Shown: positions 11,601 through 26,600, counted from the stretch's first letter. The stretch is 64,000 nucleotides of DNA from Hetaerina americana (GCA_022747635.1 JAKTNV010000002.1:3262001-3326000); one strand, 5' to 3'. The notes: a model not told the origin generated them from the letters alone. Made by a program: numbers and translations.

Positions 11601-14600
11601 CTGTTTAGGCCACAGTTTCCCGTTTAATGTTAGGTGGGCATGGCCGGTTTTTGGCAGTAACAACGTATCGCCAGGTCACTGTATGTGACTTGTTCTTTAA
11701 TGAGTATGTCAATGTACATTTCAATTAATTTTTGCAGATCTGAATATAAAAATGGCCCCACGGCCTTTCGTCAATGACCGCAATGGAAAAGTACTGTCCC
11801 AATGTGCTATAAAATTAACATTAGTCAAATTAAAATCTTTAAGAAACATCATAGTCTCTTTGAGGCTAGTCAGGTCTATGAAGGCTTTGGCAGTGTTGAT
11901 AGAGGAGAGATGTGGCAGTTTTGGAAAAGATGGAGACGAATTCCTTGCTGGAATGACACGCCCTCTCTCTCCGAGTGGGCGCTGTGTCCATATACACTCT
12001 TCAGTATGCCTGGGGAGGGACACTTGGCAAGGTTTTTATGATCACTCGCAGGCATTATCACAATGAGCGCTCTATTTTCCATAAACAGGGCATAGCAGCT
12101 AGAAAGTAAAGGTTATAAATGCAATCCTAAGGCTCTTTTTCTGTGCTTCTGATGCAATCTGCCACATATCTCTAGATGGTGTGCAACAACTTGAAAATTT
12201 ACGCAATGTATGTGCATATATATTTGCTGTTAATTTTTTTAACTGCTCTTTAAACACTTTGCCAAGCTAACTAGATTTTTAATAATCTCATCTAAAGGCA
12301 CATTATCACCATTTAAGATAATGCTTGGTTTTTATAAAAAGTATTGGGAAAGGTTTAGGAAAAATAGATTTATTTCAGATGCAATACCTACAATGCCTCA
12401 GAATTCTTCAAAGTACATCCCTTGAGCATTGACAAACTTTTGCCAGTGGCCTTTGCATGACACGGGCCATGATATGAGCCTTCCAAGGGTCCCTGGTGGG
12501 TGGACTCTGGAAGGTCCTTTAGGGTACGCATAAAAGCTTCTTTGGTGGCACTGGTCCCATGGTGGTCTCCTTCGAGGAAGGGTTTCACTTTTGGGAATAG
12601 GAAATAGTCTGCTGGTGCCAAGTCAGGACTATGAGGGGTTGCGGAATGGTCACGATACCATTGCAGGTCTTACCAAGCAGATAATTGACTCTGTTCTGAG
12701 TTGTCCATCAAGACGTTCAGGACAATTTTAGCGCTGATCTTTCGCTTAGCCAAATTTTCAATGATAATGGTGTGCCCTGTCATCTTATCAATGCCAGCAC
12801 GATCTGTGATAATGCCCATACTTAACCGACGATCTGAATTCAGCACTAAAGCACTTGTCAGGAAAAAATCTTTACTGATACTTTTTATACAAACCTTGTA
12901 GTGATATGTATTGTGGTACCACCTCTAATATTAATGGGTGAACCCGGTTTAAATGGTCAATAGTCAGAGATAATGCCTATGGGAGTAGCTTCTTAAACCT
13001 AAATCTGAAGTCCTATTATGGATTTTTGTTGCGTGGGTATATCTTTCATTTGTACAAGAAAGCTTGGATTCAATTTGAATGTGGAACTTCTTGTCTTTAT
13101 TTTTCAAGTTTAATGGTGTTTGTATTTTCTCTTTGAATGCAGAGGATCTTATGGCCGCTGAACTAGAAATGTTTAGTTACATCCCTATTTTTTACTTGCA
13201 GAAATTCTGTGAGGTTGGCAATTCGGAAAATCATGTACGCTCCCAGTGTGCAAGGGGATCAGCCATCTGTGGAGGTTAGCAAAGAATTCATGATGAGCCC
13301 CAACAAATTGCATCTTGAGGCTTCCCTGGACAAGGAGGTAAGAGCTATTCTGCGGCATAAGTTTAATAGAAAGTGTAATTTTTAATATATTCTTTATTTT
13401 AATTTACAAGAAGTGACCAATTGCAACACTGATAATCAGTTGCCGGCAAGAAGTCTGATGCATGTTGTATATTTGTTTCTGTGTACATTAGTTTCACAAC
13501 AGCTTGATAATTATGTGAACTACATGTTGGGGGACTGACCTCAAATGGGAAACGCAAATAATCAAAGAGATTTAACTAAAGAAAGAGGTAAATAAGGCAG
13601 CGATATAAAATGGTGTGGGACACGAGGAGGAGGGTGTACCTGGTCCTTTGGACGAGTCTCATCCTTATGTCTTGACTTAGTTTGCCCTCGCATATCCGTG
13701 CTATAAGGGTCACCTTGACTGGCAAGCATCTGAGATGAGAGTGTGCTCACTTCTCTTCTTACTTCCGTGAAGCTGTCACTCCCAAGGAGTGCCACTCGCT
13801 TTTCCCAGGCAATTATTGCTGAAAACAAATGTGCAGCAAATGCCACATCACAGATGAGGGAAATTCTAATAGAAATATAAAGTGGCCAATCCCAGGCATA
13901 ATACGAGGGCGGTTCAATAAGTACCCGTGTTAGAAATGAAGAAACCATTTTTTCAATAACATTTTTTTTAATATTCAACATAGTCCCCTCTTAGAAAAAT
14001 ACACTTCTCCCAATGTTCCGGCCATTTTTTTAACCCCTCCAAAAAATAGGATTTGTCGAACTCTCCAAAATACGCCTCTGTCTCGGCGATAACTTGCTCT
14101 TTTGAGCTAAATTTTTTCCCGTGAGCCAATTCTTCATGTTAGGGAATAAGAAAAAGTCGCAGGGAGCCAGATCGGGTGAATACGGGGGGTGCGGCAGCAA
14201 TTCATAACGTAGTTCATGCAGTTTGGCAGCGACAACTCCGGATCAGCTTGGTGTCCACCGTGAGCAATCGCGGCACCCATCGGGCCGACAATTTTTTCAT
14301 CGCCAACTTATCATGTAAAATATTAATTGCCATTCTGGTCGACACACCTCCCACGGCCTCTGCTACTTCGCACACTTTCATTCGTCGATCAGCGAGAATC
14401 ATGGCGTGGACTTTTTGAATGATATCCTCGGTAACCACGTCTGCCGGGCGTCCTGGTCGCTCCTCATTAAACACCGATGTTCGCCCACGTTTAAATTCGT
14501 TGAACCAATATCTAACTAAGGTCATAGATGGCGAAGTGTCCCCATAAACGGCATCCAACTTTGCTTTTATCTCCTTGCATTTCTTCCCATCCAAAAACAA

Positions 14601-17600
14601 AAATCAAATTACCGAACGATACTGCTCTTTTTCCATCTTAGCGAAAATCACGAATCACATCTTACTCGAATGGCTGCCAAATCCAAACTAACCTATGAAT
14701 CAGTCTGAAATTTGTTTCATCGTCGTTTGATAGATGGCAGCACACGATGATAACATAAACTTCCCCTCGGGAGCGCCCTTTGTTGTCAAACACGGGTACT
14801 TATTGAATCGCCCTCGTATCATGCGAGCAATAGTACTTAGCCTTGTAGCTGCAGTACAGTGGCATCTTGGCCACCCAGGGGCCAGTGCATTTGCTAATTC
14901 TAAATTAATGGTCCCAGATTCAAACCCTGGGCGATGTCTTGGGGTAACATCATCTCAAACTCAAGTGGTGCGATTTTTCTAGCTGTTAGAGCTTTGTGGG
15001 AAACCAAATGGTGGTGAAGGAAAATTAACTGACACACTAATGTGAACGTGTGATTTCAAAGTGCCTTTGCCAGCATCATTTGGAACTCTTGTGTTGAATT
15101 GTGGATTCTCCCCACCCCCTGATTGACCTGTGAGTCTTAGTGTACCTGTGCTGTTCATAGATGACCGCATAGGCTCAATTAGTTTGTCAGGAATTTCACT
15201 AGGTGGTAGTACTACTAAATGCTTAAACCTTATTTCAATAAAAAATTAGGGCTTGTTGCACTTTCTTTGCATTTGTCATCCTTTAAATAAGAATTATCTC
15301 TGTTGTCTCCTTGTGTCTTTGTGAGGAATTTGAAGTTACACAGCGAGTCGTGGCTGTCCCACGGGTAATTGGGGGCTTGATTTAGGTGGGTGTAGGGTCA
15401 ATGCCTCAGGCATTCGTCAGTTCCCAGCGGTCGCTAACCTCAGTCGTCACCATCGTGAACAACCACTCTCTCCTCCTGCGCCATCGTATGACGGTATCAT
15501 GATGCACGATGATAGGGTTGGTCAATGGCCCAGTGGTCACTAGCCTTGGTTCCCAACATCATGGGACGAACACTCACTTCACTTGCGCCATCATACACAA
15601 CATGTCCATAAAAATTGGAGCACAAATTATTTGGCAATTCATTGAAAAATGAGATCCAAATTGTGCACTAACGCCCTACTTGGCACTGTTAATATCTGTC
15701 CTCTTCATAAACATTTCAAAATTCAGAACCTCTGCATCATTGGGTTTTAGCAGTTACTATTTCTGAAGCACTAAGTACACTACTGCAGTAGCTTGCCTAA
15801 ATAAGCACTTGATTAAAGGTATAACAATTGCCTGTGCCACTGTTTTCCTGCTGATTGAAGATGGCATACAATTAATTGAAATTAAAATCTTTACAATGTA
15901 CAATAGCTTCATATTTACTTGTATGTTCATGGCATGGGTGTAAACATGAAAATGTCTGCAAGAGGAGAAAGTGAAACCCTATTTAGCAGAATTCTAAATA
16001 AAAAATAAATTTTATTCGAAAGTATGACCTACCTTAAAACTAAATCATCAACACATGAGGGTAGAGTGAAAAGTTTCCAAACTAGCTGAAACACTAGACT
16101 TTTTCTTCAAATTCATTTTTCACCATAGTCTCCTTAAAAGTCATTAATATTTTTCCAGTGAAGCTCTAGCTTCTTTAACCCTTCTAAATAGTAGTTGATG
16201 TCTTTCTATGCAAAATAGGTGTGTATGTTGGTGGTAACCTCCTCGTCTGATGTTAAATCTCTGTCCTCCAAGCAAAACTTTGAGGTTAAGAAACGGGTAA
16301 AAGTCGATTGGGGCCAGATATGGTGAGTTTTCAGCCACACACGTGCAATGAGGAAATTTTAGCCATGGCATCTGCCGAAGGAGTTGTCCTGATGGAAAAG
16401 TACTCCCTTCTTCTTCAAATGTGGTAGTTTCACTTCAAATCTTTGCAATTTCTGCCTTCAGTTTCTCAAGTAATGATGGGTAATACTTCTCCCATTACTG
16501 TTTTACTTTTTTGGAGATAATCGATGAATGCAATTCTGTGACTTCCCCCAAAAACGGTCTTCATCACGTTTTTCACTTTTTTCAGATCCGCTTCACCCTC
16601 TGCGGTCAGTCCACTGTTTTGATTGTTCTTTTGTCTGAAGAGTGTAGTGGGCGATCAAATTTTCATCTGCGGTCATTGATTAACGCAATGAATCTGATTT
16701 GCTTTGCTTAACTCACGTCAACAGGGTCTAGGAAATGTTCATTTGAATCCATTTTTGGTTCAAAGTGAGCTAATGTCGTACCCTATGTGCAGATAGCTTA
16801 CAATTGTCCAATTCTTATATCAGTATATGACAAAAGCATTCTTTCATTATGCCCATGGCCTCTGCTATCTCGCTAACCTTAATTTGACGGTTTTCCAGTA
16901 ACATTTGGTGAACTTTTTTGATGTTATCGGTGGTTGTCAAAGTTTTTGGCCCTCCGGAACGCTCATCTTGACCCAAGCTGGCACAGCCATGTTTACATTC
17001 AGCCGCCCAAAATGTCACGGTTGTAAATGCTGATGAGTTGTCCCCGTGTGCAGCTTCCAACTCGTCTGTGATTTGTTGAGGAGTATTGCCTTTCAGAAAT
17101 AAATAGTCAATGGTAGCTCGATACTCAATTTTTTCATTTTCACAGAAACCCTCACAGCGATTCACTCAAGTGATTGCCAAATAATACCTCTCCTCTGAGA
17201 ACTGAAAGTTAGGTGAATACCTTTAAATACCTGCGCAAATGCATTCCCCAACATGTGTCAAAGAGTGCTACCATCTTCATATTGAGGTCGGAAACTTTTC
17301 AGTTTTAGTAGTTTTTTTATGGGAGGGGACCAACAGCTGAGGTCATTTGTGCCATCAGAGATGGACAGGAAGGGATGAAGGGTGGAGAGAAACCTGGCAT
17401 TGGCATGGACTACTCTTAACGAAAGATGCCGTGGGGTCTTCAGCTTAGTGTCCCATCCGACGGACTGAAAAATATCTGTCGTCATTGGGATATGAACCTG
17501 GGCCCTCATGGTGGGAAGCCAGAACGTTAGCCACCGCACACCACTATCATATATATTGTGGTTATCGCAATCATCAACATTTTTATTTTTCCTGTGAAGC

Positions 17601-20600
17601 CCATTTTTCTTCCACTGAACAAGTTTTCTTGTAAAGGCTGAACATGTAGCATTGAAAGATGCTGAACTCGGTGTTTAACAGTGTTAATATTTAATATATG
17701 GTTAAGATAATCAAATCTTTGATATCATAGTATGCATGTAACTCAGCATATGAAAACTAGCAATTTAATGGTATTCTAAGCAGGTGTAACTTGTATATTC
17801 TATTGTTTGAGGCTTCACTTCGTGGAAGTATTTAACATCCATATTAAAAAGAAAGACTTGTACTTTTCCACCGATTTTATTATGGCAGATTACATGAGAT
17901 TATATCAGGTCCTTCCACCCCTCCATGCCCCCCCACTCTGTCCTGAGGGCATATATTTTGGCACTCTCTCTTTAGCAAATGTGTACCTGATGATGCCGCA
18001 AGTCGGTGAAACTCATTGTACCATGTAATAAAATCTGTGGAAAAGTACCAGTCTCTCTTTTTAGTATGGATAGGTGTAACTTGGTTAGTTTTCTCTCAAT
18101 GAAGGGTAAAATGTACTGAAGGAGTCGCTGTAATGGAAACATCAGGATATATCTTTGCAAAGTAATGCTTAAGAGGAAGAGATCTTGCTAATGTTGTGGC
18201 ATTTGGGTTATTGTTCATAACACATTGATGACCATATTTACTTGGACCCCATGTCGAAGCCACATGAATCAATCAACAATTCAGGAAGTTGATGCAAAGA
18301 CGGCCAAGTTGTTTTCCTTGCAGCATTTAATTTTTGATACCCATATGATATTTTATTTTACATGCTGTAATTTTAGTGGTATTTAATTTAAATTTAATGT
18401 GTTTCACTAATTTGTATTCAGGAAAATTAATAATTGTAAAACTTCTATTGCAGCTCTATCATCATGGTGAAAATATTGCTGTAAATGTCCACATTGCTAA
18501 CAATTCAAATCGCACAGTAAGAAAGATAAAGGTTTCTGGTAAGTTATTTGTTTTCTCAATTTAAAATTTTACATTAATATTTGTACTTCAATTATTAACT
18601 GGATGGATATTTGTATTAATTTGGGAAAATTTTAATATCTTGAATGCATCACTCTTTTTTAATTATGTATTAATCTATTTGTTGATAATCAAATCTTTTT
18701 TCATAAAAATGTGAAGTAGATTAACTTCCAGTAATCCAGCACTGTTTTTAATCCAATTTAGTCTGTTAAGTGCCTAAAGTTTATTGAGGTAGTATTCTCG
18801 CCACACACGTTGAATGGAGTGGGTAATTTGTGGAGAAGAAATGTGAGGTCTGTCCGGAAACCGTCCGGGAGAAAAATAAATCTACCTGGAACAAAGAGGC
18901 TTTAGTCCCATTCAAAGTACTACCCCCCTTGGGACCTCACACACTCATCTCAAAGTCTCCTTCATTTTTCAAAACAATAGGGAAATCCTTTTTTGGTCTG
19001 GTCATTTGAACTGGTAGATACTTACCTTTGGCAAATTCAAAGAAACGTGTGTGGAGCCTCAAAAGTTACTCCATTGGAGTCATCTGCTGATAAGTGCCAA
19101 AATGCAGAAATTTCACAGTGTAAAAATCATTTCCTTTTACCAGGACCCAGGTTTGAATTCCAGTCAAGGTGAATTATATTTACCTTGAAAGTCCTGAATT
19201 TCAGTGCACATCAACTGATTGACTCCAGCAAAGTAATTTTCGAGGCATTTCCCTCAGTTCTTTGATTTTTTCTCCCGCTGAATCGCTCCTTAAATGGCAA
19301 TGCCTCTTCAATGGGTCTCAGCTTAAAGAATAAATGAAGTTTTAAAAAATCAATGTTAGTCTTTTGCATGTGCTGTATTCATATGGCAAATCATAAACTT
19401 GCATTCAGATATTATGACAATCTTTGGATACTATTTTACGAGCCCTTGAAATGCCTTTCTTCCAACAATTCACTCCAATTCTTGTTGTGCCCTCCCTTTG
19501 CATTCCAACTTTTAATATTCTGCTGAAAGAAAGGCTCGTTGTCGTGTTGACCATAATTTATTGTTTTATTAATGCATGTTGGCTTTTGCATTTGTCATTT
19601 TTCCTTGTTGGATGGTGAATTTTGAAATTTAGTTGAAAATTTGTATTTATGGAGGGCAGCACCCTGAATTTCTTTATAGTTTTGCCTTAATTTATCAGAT
19701 GTGTTGTTTCCTCTTCCTCTATGTACATATAGTGACTGAACTTAAATTGCTATGAAATTGAATTTTCATGTTTTGAAGCTGGCATTTTTTTATTCATATA
19801 CCAAAATTAAGTCGTGTCTGTTCAAAAGCTGATTAGTTGAATTAAAATATCAAGTAAAATAGCACTATTTCTATTGATTTCTTATTGTGTGAGGGTATTC
19901 AGAAGATAATTTTCAATTGTTTTCCCTTGTTTAATTTTTTCACATGTTGTTAATTTCAGTTCGGCAGTTTGCGGATATTTGCCTTTTTTCCACTGCACAA
20001 TACAAATGCACTGTTGCTGAAATAGAAAGCGAGTGAGTATGATTGAAATGAGGAGCAAATTTTTTGCATTTTTCTAAGGATGATCGTTTAAATTAATGGA
20101 ATTCTGTCAATGAAACTTCACTATTTACTGAAGATCCATGAGGAATCATCATCATGGAATTATTTTTTTATACTGTAAAATCCTTTGTTGATAAACATTC
20201 TTTTGAATGAGTAATGCTTCTTTTAAATGTGTAACTCTCTTAAGCACAGAATGCAATGAAATAGTTATCTCTGAACACGTTCAGGGACGGGGTAAAAGCT
20301 ATAAATATCATTGGTTGCAATGAAACCTCTCTTAATGGGTCACCTTGAGAATGGTCACTTAGTCCCTCCCTCTATAAGAACAAAAGCTGCAGTTGCTTCT
20401 CATCAAAAGGCAGCACTTTTTTTACCTGATTTTTTTCTCCTAAAATGTAATGTTTAGCATAATCTTTTTAGAATCAAATTGGCGTGACAAATTTATCCCA
20501 TGGCAACTGTTAGGAGAAACGGGTATAATTTTGGGATTGTAAGATATTAATTAAAAGCAAAGTGCCCAGCTGATTACTTCACTCTGGCCTACATGTATTA

Positions 20601-23600
20601 AAATGGTTAAAAAACTTCATTTTGGTGTATGATGGTGAAGACAATCCATGATAATCATTATGAAGGTTGGCGTAGATGGGTAAGAATAGAGCTCACTCCA
20701 AATGAAGCCATAAGCCATTTGAATTACACACGTTCAGAGGGTGAGTTCTTTTCTTTGAAAACTAAGAGCAAAGCCAGATTCCAGGGAAGGAAAGGACTTT
20801 CTGGTTCTACAAAGTTCTGGTCGCCAGAAAATCATACTGTTTGGATTTCAGATTTGGGGCTTAGGTTTAGGGCTGTGCGGTTGTGCGTGACCTAGGTACC
20901 AAACCAGTGACCTTCCAGTCAGTCCAAAATTCTTGAACCTCCAGGCTACCACGTCATGTGGTGGTGACATGGAAGAAGGATATGCTTGAACGTCTTACAG
21001 AAATTCAAGTTTTTCTGTGAAGAGTGAGAATCACCACCTTCCATTCTTGGGACATCTCATGTCAAGTGCCCACGTGTGGAACACAATCACTGCTCCATGA
21101 TATGCGTCAAGTTCTGGAGTTATGCATGCTTTTTCTGGAGTTTGCCAGCTTACCTCAAGACTATTCACATGCTAATACTGCAACCGATGTACAGCTCCAT
21201 ATCCCATGATGAACAGCATTGTTGTTTCATAATGACGGTGAAAAAATGCTAAATTATTTGTTGTATTCTATTACGGTTTCAATTAGTGGAAGTAGCTCCT
21301 CTGCAAACACTTCTTTTAAAGGCTACGTCTGGCAAAAAATTCTAATATTAACCTTGTGAGGATTTAATTGTGAAGAATTGATCAACTCCAATTTCTTTCC
21401 ATATTTCATGAAGCTTTTTCTTGAATTATTACTTTTGATATTGGAATGAGTGTGAAGGTGAAGTATAGACTGTGATCAGGTAATCTTTCCATTAGATATG
21501 AGTCAGTTGAACATTTTTTCAGTATCTGTACTGGTTCTGTGAATCAGTTCTTGGTTCTGATTCATAGTTCCATTAGTTCCTGTGAATGGATCGGTAGGAA
21601 GCTGTCAACATTTACAATAATTAGCAAAAATGTGATGACTTCCCAAGGAATGGTCTCTTTATAAAAAGTTATATGTGCAGTTTATGAGAAGTTTCATTCC
21701 AATTCAAAATTTTAAATACAATCTTTGTGCTTTTTAAAGTTTCAAAACTGAAAGACGGATGTACTAAATGTATAGATAGATGTACGTGTACTGGATGATA
21801 AATTTTTCATTACATCTCCAATAAAGAGTTAATAGGACAGGTTATATTGGTGCAATGGTGGTTATTCTCCAACATAAGTAGAGCATGGTGGCCATGTGAG
21901 GGGAATTAAGTAGATGAGTATTCATTGATTATTTTGAGATACATAACGTATGCCTCATGAGACATGTATGAAAGGGAGGAGATTCTCTGAGCCAAAAACT
22001 TTCTACTAAATCTTTGATACTGCAGTGGATATTATTGCCTTGTACATAGTTTTAGTGCGTGATAACCACCCAGCTTAGTATCAATGTCAGTTTCGAAGCC
22101 TAAGTTTTTCATGAAGGTTATGTTTTCAGTTTTAATCTCGAGGACCTGTGGCACCAAGAACCTAAGGATGGAATCAGGCTGTTGCTACTTCCTTTTGATA
22201 AAGGGTGAAGGAAACAACAGTGTGCTCTGCACAGAGTACACAATCATTCAGAAGGCTGTAGTAGTTCACTGTTTTGAGAGAAGCATAGTGTTTGCTAAGA
22301 CCCATAGTACTCTATATGAATATCTACAAAAAATGAGTTGTTTCGAGCTTTTCCAATTGTTGCCCTCCGTTGAGTTAAGTTCCTTTCAGAAATTGCAATG
22401 CTATTCTCCCTAGTATTACCTAAGTGTTTTCTGAGAGTGATGTCCTTAAAGAGAGTTTTCGTTGTATAGCCATATTTACCTTAATGTTTTCATTGCATGG
22501 TTTACTCATATGGTACAATTAAGATGTTTTCAGAATAGAAATACTGGACATTTTGCTAAATTTTAAGTTTTTCTTGACAAAAGTAAAACCAAGATTTTTC
22601 CAATTTCTCAAGATACATTTCACAAGGTTGAGCCTGATACCATTGAATTAAATGTCATTATTATTATCACTCGTACAGAGAATTTATCTGTGGGTCCTAC
22701 TAGCCAGAGCGGTTTTTATTGAAAAAATAAATAACAGAACACTAATAACTCAAATAAAAATAAATGGCAATATCAGACCATAAATAATGATTTATAATAT
22801 GATTTGAAATGTCAGTTGAATTTTCAGGAAATGGGATTTAGTGGTGCAACTGGTTTTTTGAGGGAAATGTTTGATGTTTATGTCATTTTGAAATGCTGAC
22901 GTTCATGAAAATGTGATTTTTTTACCACGGGTGTTTCTGTTTAGTGTTCAACCATGATATTCATTTGACATTAATCATTTCATTTCCATTAATTTTTGTT
23001 TAATTGGTTGTGCATTTGCACGATTTGTAAATTTGAATTAACATTTTTATTGATAACTAAAATAACTTCCTAGTTCATTATTTGTCGAGAAAGAATTATC
23101 AATAACTTAAAGTAATAGAATATCAACCTGCAAATGAAAAAATATTTTGTATAAATTTGCATTGCCATTCAATGAAAATAGCACTAACGTTAAAATTATC
23201 CTTATTCTACTTGCTTATTACCTAATTTACCCTTGGAGAAATTGAAATCATTTGTCCTGTGAGTCCGTTAATAAATAGGGTGTGAAATCATGAATTGGGG
23301 GGGGGGGTTGGAGTGGAAAGGACCACCAGGCAGTGCCCCACGGCCATCTCTTTGCAGAGACGGTTGCCCTGTTGGCCCAGGTTTCACTCTGTCCAAGGTT
23401 CATCGACTTGTTCCGCGACTGTTGGACAACCGCGATAAGAGGGGACTGGCATTGGATGGTCGGCTTAAAGACGAGGACACCAACCTCGCCTCCTCCACCG
23501 TGTGAGTGCAGGGGGGTTTCCCACCTGTGGGTGGACCCCCCTGGTAATGTGCACGGGAGATGGTTTGGGTTGACTGAGGCCCATCCTCCCCCCTCCCCCC

Positions 23601-26600
23601 TCCTCCTCCCTCCCTCCCCCCCCCGTCTCCCACCACCTCTTTGCAGAGAGGGGTGCCCCATAGGACCTGGGTTCACGCTTTCTAAGGTATACACTCTGAT
23701 GCCCTTGCTGGCCGACAATAAGGATAAGTGGGGCCTTGCCCTCGACGGCCAGTTAAAGCATGAGGACACCAACCTGGCATCGAGCACTCCGTGAGTAGTC
23801 ATTTACTTTGGAGGAGGTGCGAGTGGTTTTGATGGGCTCTAATCACCACTCCCACTTCCCTCCACTTGCAGAAGTGCTGCAGGAATAATGCTCTTGCACA
23901 GTTAGAGTCTGTCAATTATAAGTTTTTGCCTCCTGCTGATGTAATGCTTTGCTTTTATGAATACATTCTTTCTTTTGATTGTTGATTTGTCAAGCTAATG
24001 CATTATGTTTTATGCATCTCTGCATCCGGCTTATTTACAATATAATGAGTAGAAGTGGTTTAATGCTTGCACGTTACTGAATTATAGTTCCAGTTAGCAT
24101 GTAGAGTAATTAAAGTCTTAAATTTACCCTAATTATGATTCATGTGTTTAATTTATTCAATGACAGTTCATTGAAATATTTTTAAGCTTGAGGTTTTAAG
24201 TCTTTCAAAAATGAATATATCTATCTAAAAGGTATTTCAGGTATTCAACGCACATTTTGATGATTTAGATTTAAATTAGGTTATGTTTTCAATAAAATTT
24301 CTTTTTTATTGAGAATTCTATGTAATAGGTCCGCCACATTGAGGATGTTGTATTTTCTACTGTTGTAGACATATTAATATGTATGGAATGAATGTGAAGC
24401 TATAGCATTTTGAAGATATCAATTCCCAATGTCATACCAATATCTGCAGATTAAACAAAGATGGTGTTAACGATTGGCTGTGAATATATAGGATGTCAAT
24501 CTTATACCCAATATTGAATATTTAAGAAATACCTTATTCTGATACTTTAGCTAAGGAGGTGACCATCAACTGGGGTGGAAAATTTGACAATGGGGAAGAC
24601 AGTGGTAGCAGAGCACTGCCCGTGATGTGCAAGTGGGCCTTTTTCTTAAAAATAAGAAAATTTCAATCTCGACATCACCAAGAGTACACAGAGCCACATT
24701 AGACATACACTGAGACAAAATCATGAACAACGAACCAGGAATCATCGACGCACTGTTATTTAACCTGGTTAGTGAGTTTAAAAGTGCACAGGCTACACAG
24801 AATAACAGAAAACACATCTTCTCCACCTCCCCTCCCCACTCCCCCACCTCCTCTCTCACTTCTAACGCACTCACTTGACCGTGGGCACTACTTTGCCACT
24901 GTTGTCTTCCTTGTCGACTTTCCACTCTAGTTGTTGGTCACATGCAATAATGCACTTCCTATTCAGGTGCAGTCCTTATTCACAGAAACCTATATTGTAT
25001 AACTGAACTCCATCTCTCTAAGCAATGGGGTTGTATGCAATAGTCATGAGTTGCGCAAGATGAACAAAAGGCTAACGATTTTTGATATATGTTTTCATTG
25101 CACTTGTTTCTTGCTCTGTCACTTGTGACTAGAAAAAAGGCTTCTTCGTTGTTGCCATGAATTATTTTTTTATTAAAGAATTTTTATGGAAATTATATTT
25201 GCAAGACCAGATTTGTAAAATAGATACTTTTGTGATGAATAGTGAGCAGTGTTCAATTGTGTGGTTTGAAGGGATTAATATGGATGAGCAAATATCAATA
25301 AACTTAGAACATTTTAGACCACCTCTGGAGCATGCCTGATTCCATTACTTTGCAATGTTTTGTAACTTTACTGTAGTGCCACTTAAAATCAACTTAGAAG
25401 TCACTACCTTTCTCTCATACGAATCAGTAGATATTTAAGATAAGACAATAAGGAGCCCTGTTATAGGTTTGGCTATAATTTCTCATTGCCTCATAGCCAT
25501 AATCATTGCCTGCTTTGCATCAGTTTTTAGTTGTAATGGTATTCATTTTTTTACCTGAAATTCATTCCATTGGCTGTCAGGAATCTAAATCATTTTCCAA
25601 GTATCATTAAACATTTCTTAATCACATACAATGTTTCATGCATTCAAATTCACAGAGCCATTATGTTTTCTTTCACAACTTGTAAACAAACCATTGCCCT
25701 CCGAAGTGTTCTTTTTAGTTTAGCCAATAGCAAAAATTAAATGATATTGAATATAATGCCAATAGGAGCAGTGCATTAACCTTAAGCGTGGTGATGAAAG
25801 GTATGTGTAGTAATCGCCCGCAGCAGAGGGCGCAAGCTACAGAATCTGTTTGTGTCAATTGGCTACCGCTTTGTGAAGTCCTCATTGGACCCCTACCAAC
25901 AGCATCTTTTCTAGTGTATTAAGAGAGAGCGCAAGTGTCTGAGATATTTTGATGGGATTCAGCTATTTTAATGGGATTCCTCGCACGTGAAGTCGCATTG
26001 TGAAGGTTTGAAGGAGCACTTTAAGGACTTATGTCCTCGACTTGATGCTTGCCGTGCCCTTGTGCGTCTGACGAAGGAAGATGCTCCCTTACCAGAAGAG
26101 CCAAAGAGTGAATATGTGTTGCGCATTCCAGAAAGCATTATCAGCACACACTTGAAGGGCCCCTGCTTTGTAGTAATGCCGTTTGCATTGTTAGAATCCT
26201 CCACCGTGAAGCTATGTCAAACGCAAAACTTATCCTTTGAAAATCCTCAATGCCTCAACTATATACTTAAATCCTGGGTGGAATTACAGCTTAAGAAAAT
26301 GTACTGTTTGCACATGTTCTTGGTTGTTTCCCAAACCAAGATGCTACCGCATCAGTTCTCTTATTCATGCCAACAGTAAGAAAGTGCTTTTACATGTCGA
26401 TTGGTTGTCCAACTGGAAAAATGCTCATATTGAACACATGCTATTTGTTTTTTGGCTGAAAATAATGAAGTAAGGCTGTGAATGATAAACAACCGAAATG
26501 ATGAACTTTGATAGGTCATGGTGGAGCTCACTTAGTACGAGGCATGTGAAATTCATGCAGTAACAGGATATTAAGGGTGGCAAATTCCTGTCACAATGCC

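Larger units (their letters stand above)
8863..13201 (+). other. arrestin intron, 4.3 kb
   Basis: Contains a pogo-like element (8910-10269), a PLE-type palindrome (10636-10796), a strong hairpin (11422-11522) and a mariner relic (12370-12905). I see nothing else recognisable in 10797-11421, 11523-12369 or 12906-13201. Confidence 0.8.
13338..18453 (+). other. arrestin intron, 5.1 kb
   Basis: Contains a deleted mariner (13905-14816), a mariner relic (16080-17230), a SINE-A copy (17303-17552) and a PLE palindrome (17837-18071). A diverged tandem pair of about 80-bp segments lies at 15417-15497 and 15521-15602; both include a GTCACTAGCC-like and a TGCGCCATC motif. A degraded tRNA-like B-box (GATTCAAACCC) near 14918 hints at an old SINE. 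The rest is unassigned. Confidence 0.75.

Noticed and set aside
13562..13981. 139-codon minus-strand frame
   Set aside because: Its start is the mariner terminal region, and the rest has no recognisable domain; probably chance.
20629..20965. Possible third tRNA-derived SINE
   Set aside because: Box B is degenerate and no second copy was found in the window.
23248..23802. 184-codon minus-strand open frame
   Set aside because: It is antisense to the two arrestin exons and open because of GC-rich composition; no protein motif and no splice logic.
25987..26379. 130-codon open frame as a host gene
   Set aside because: No motif, no splice sites fitting a gene, and it lies inside an arrestin intron; left as unassigned.
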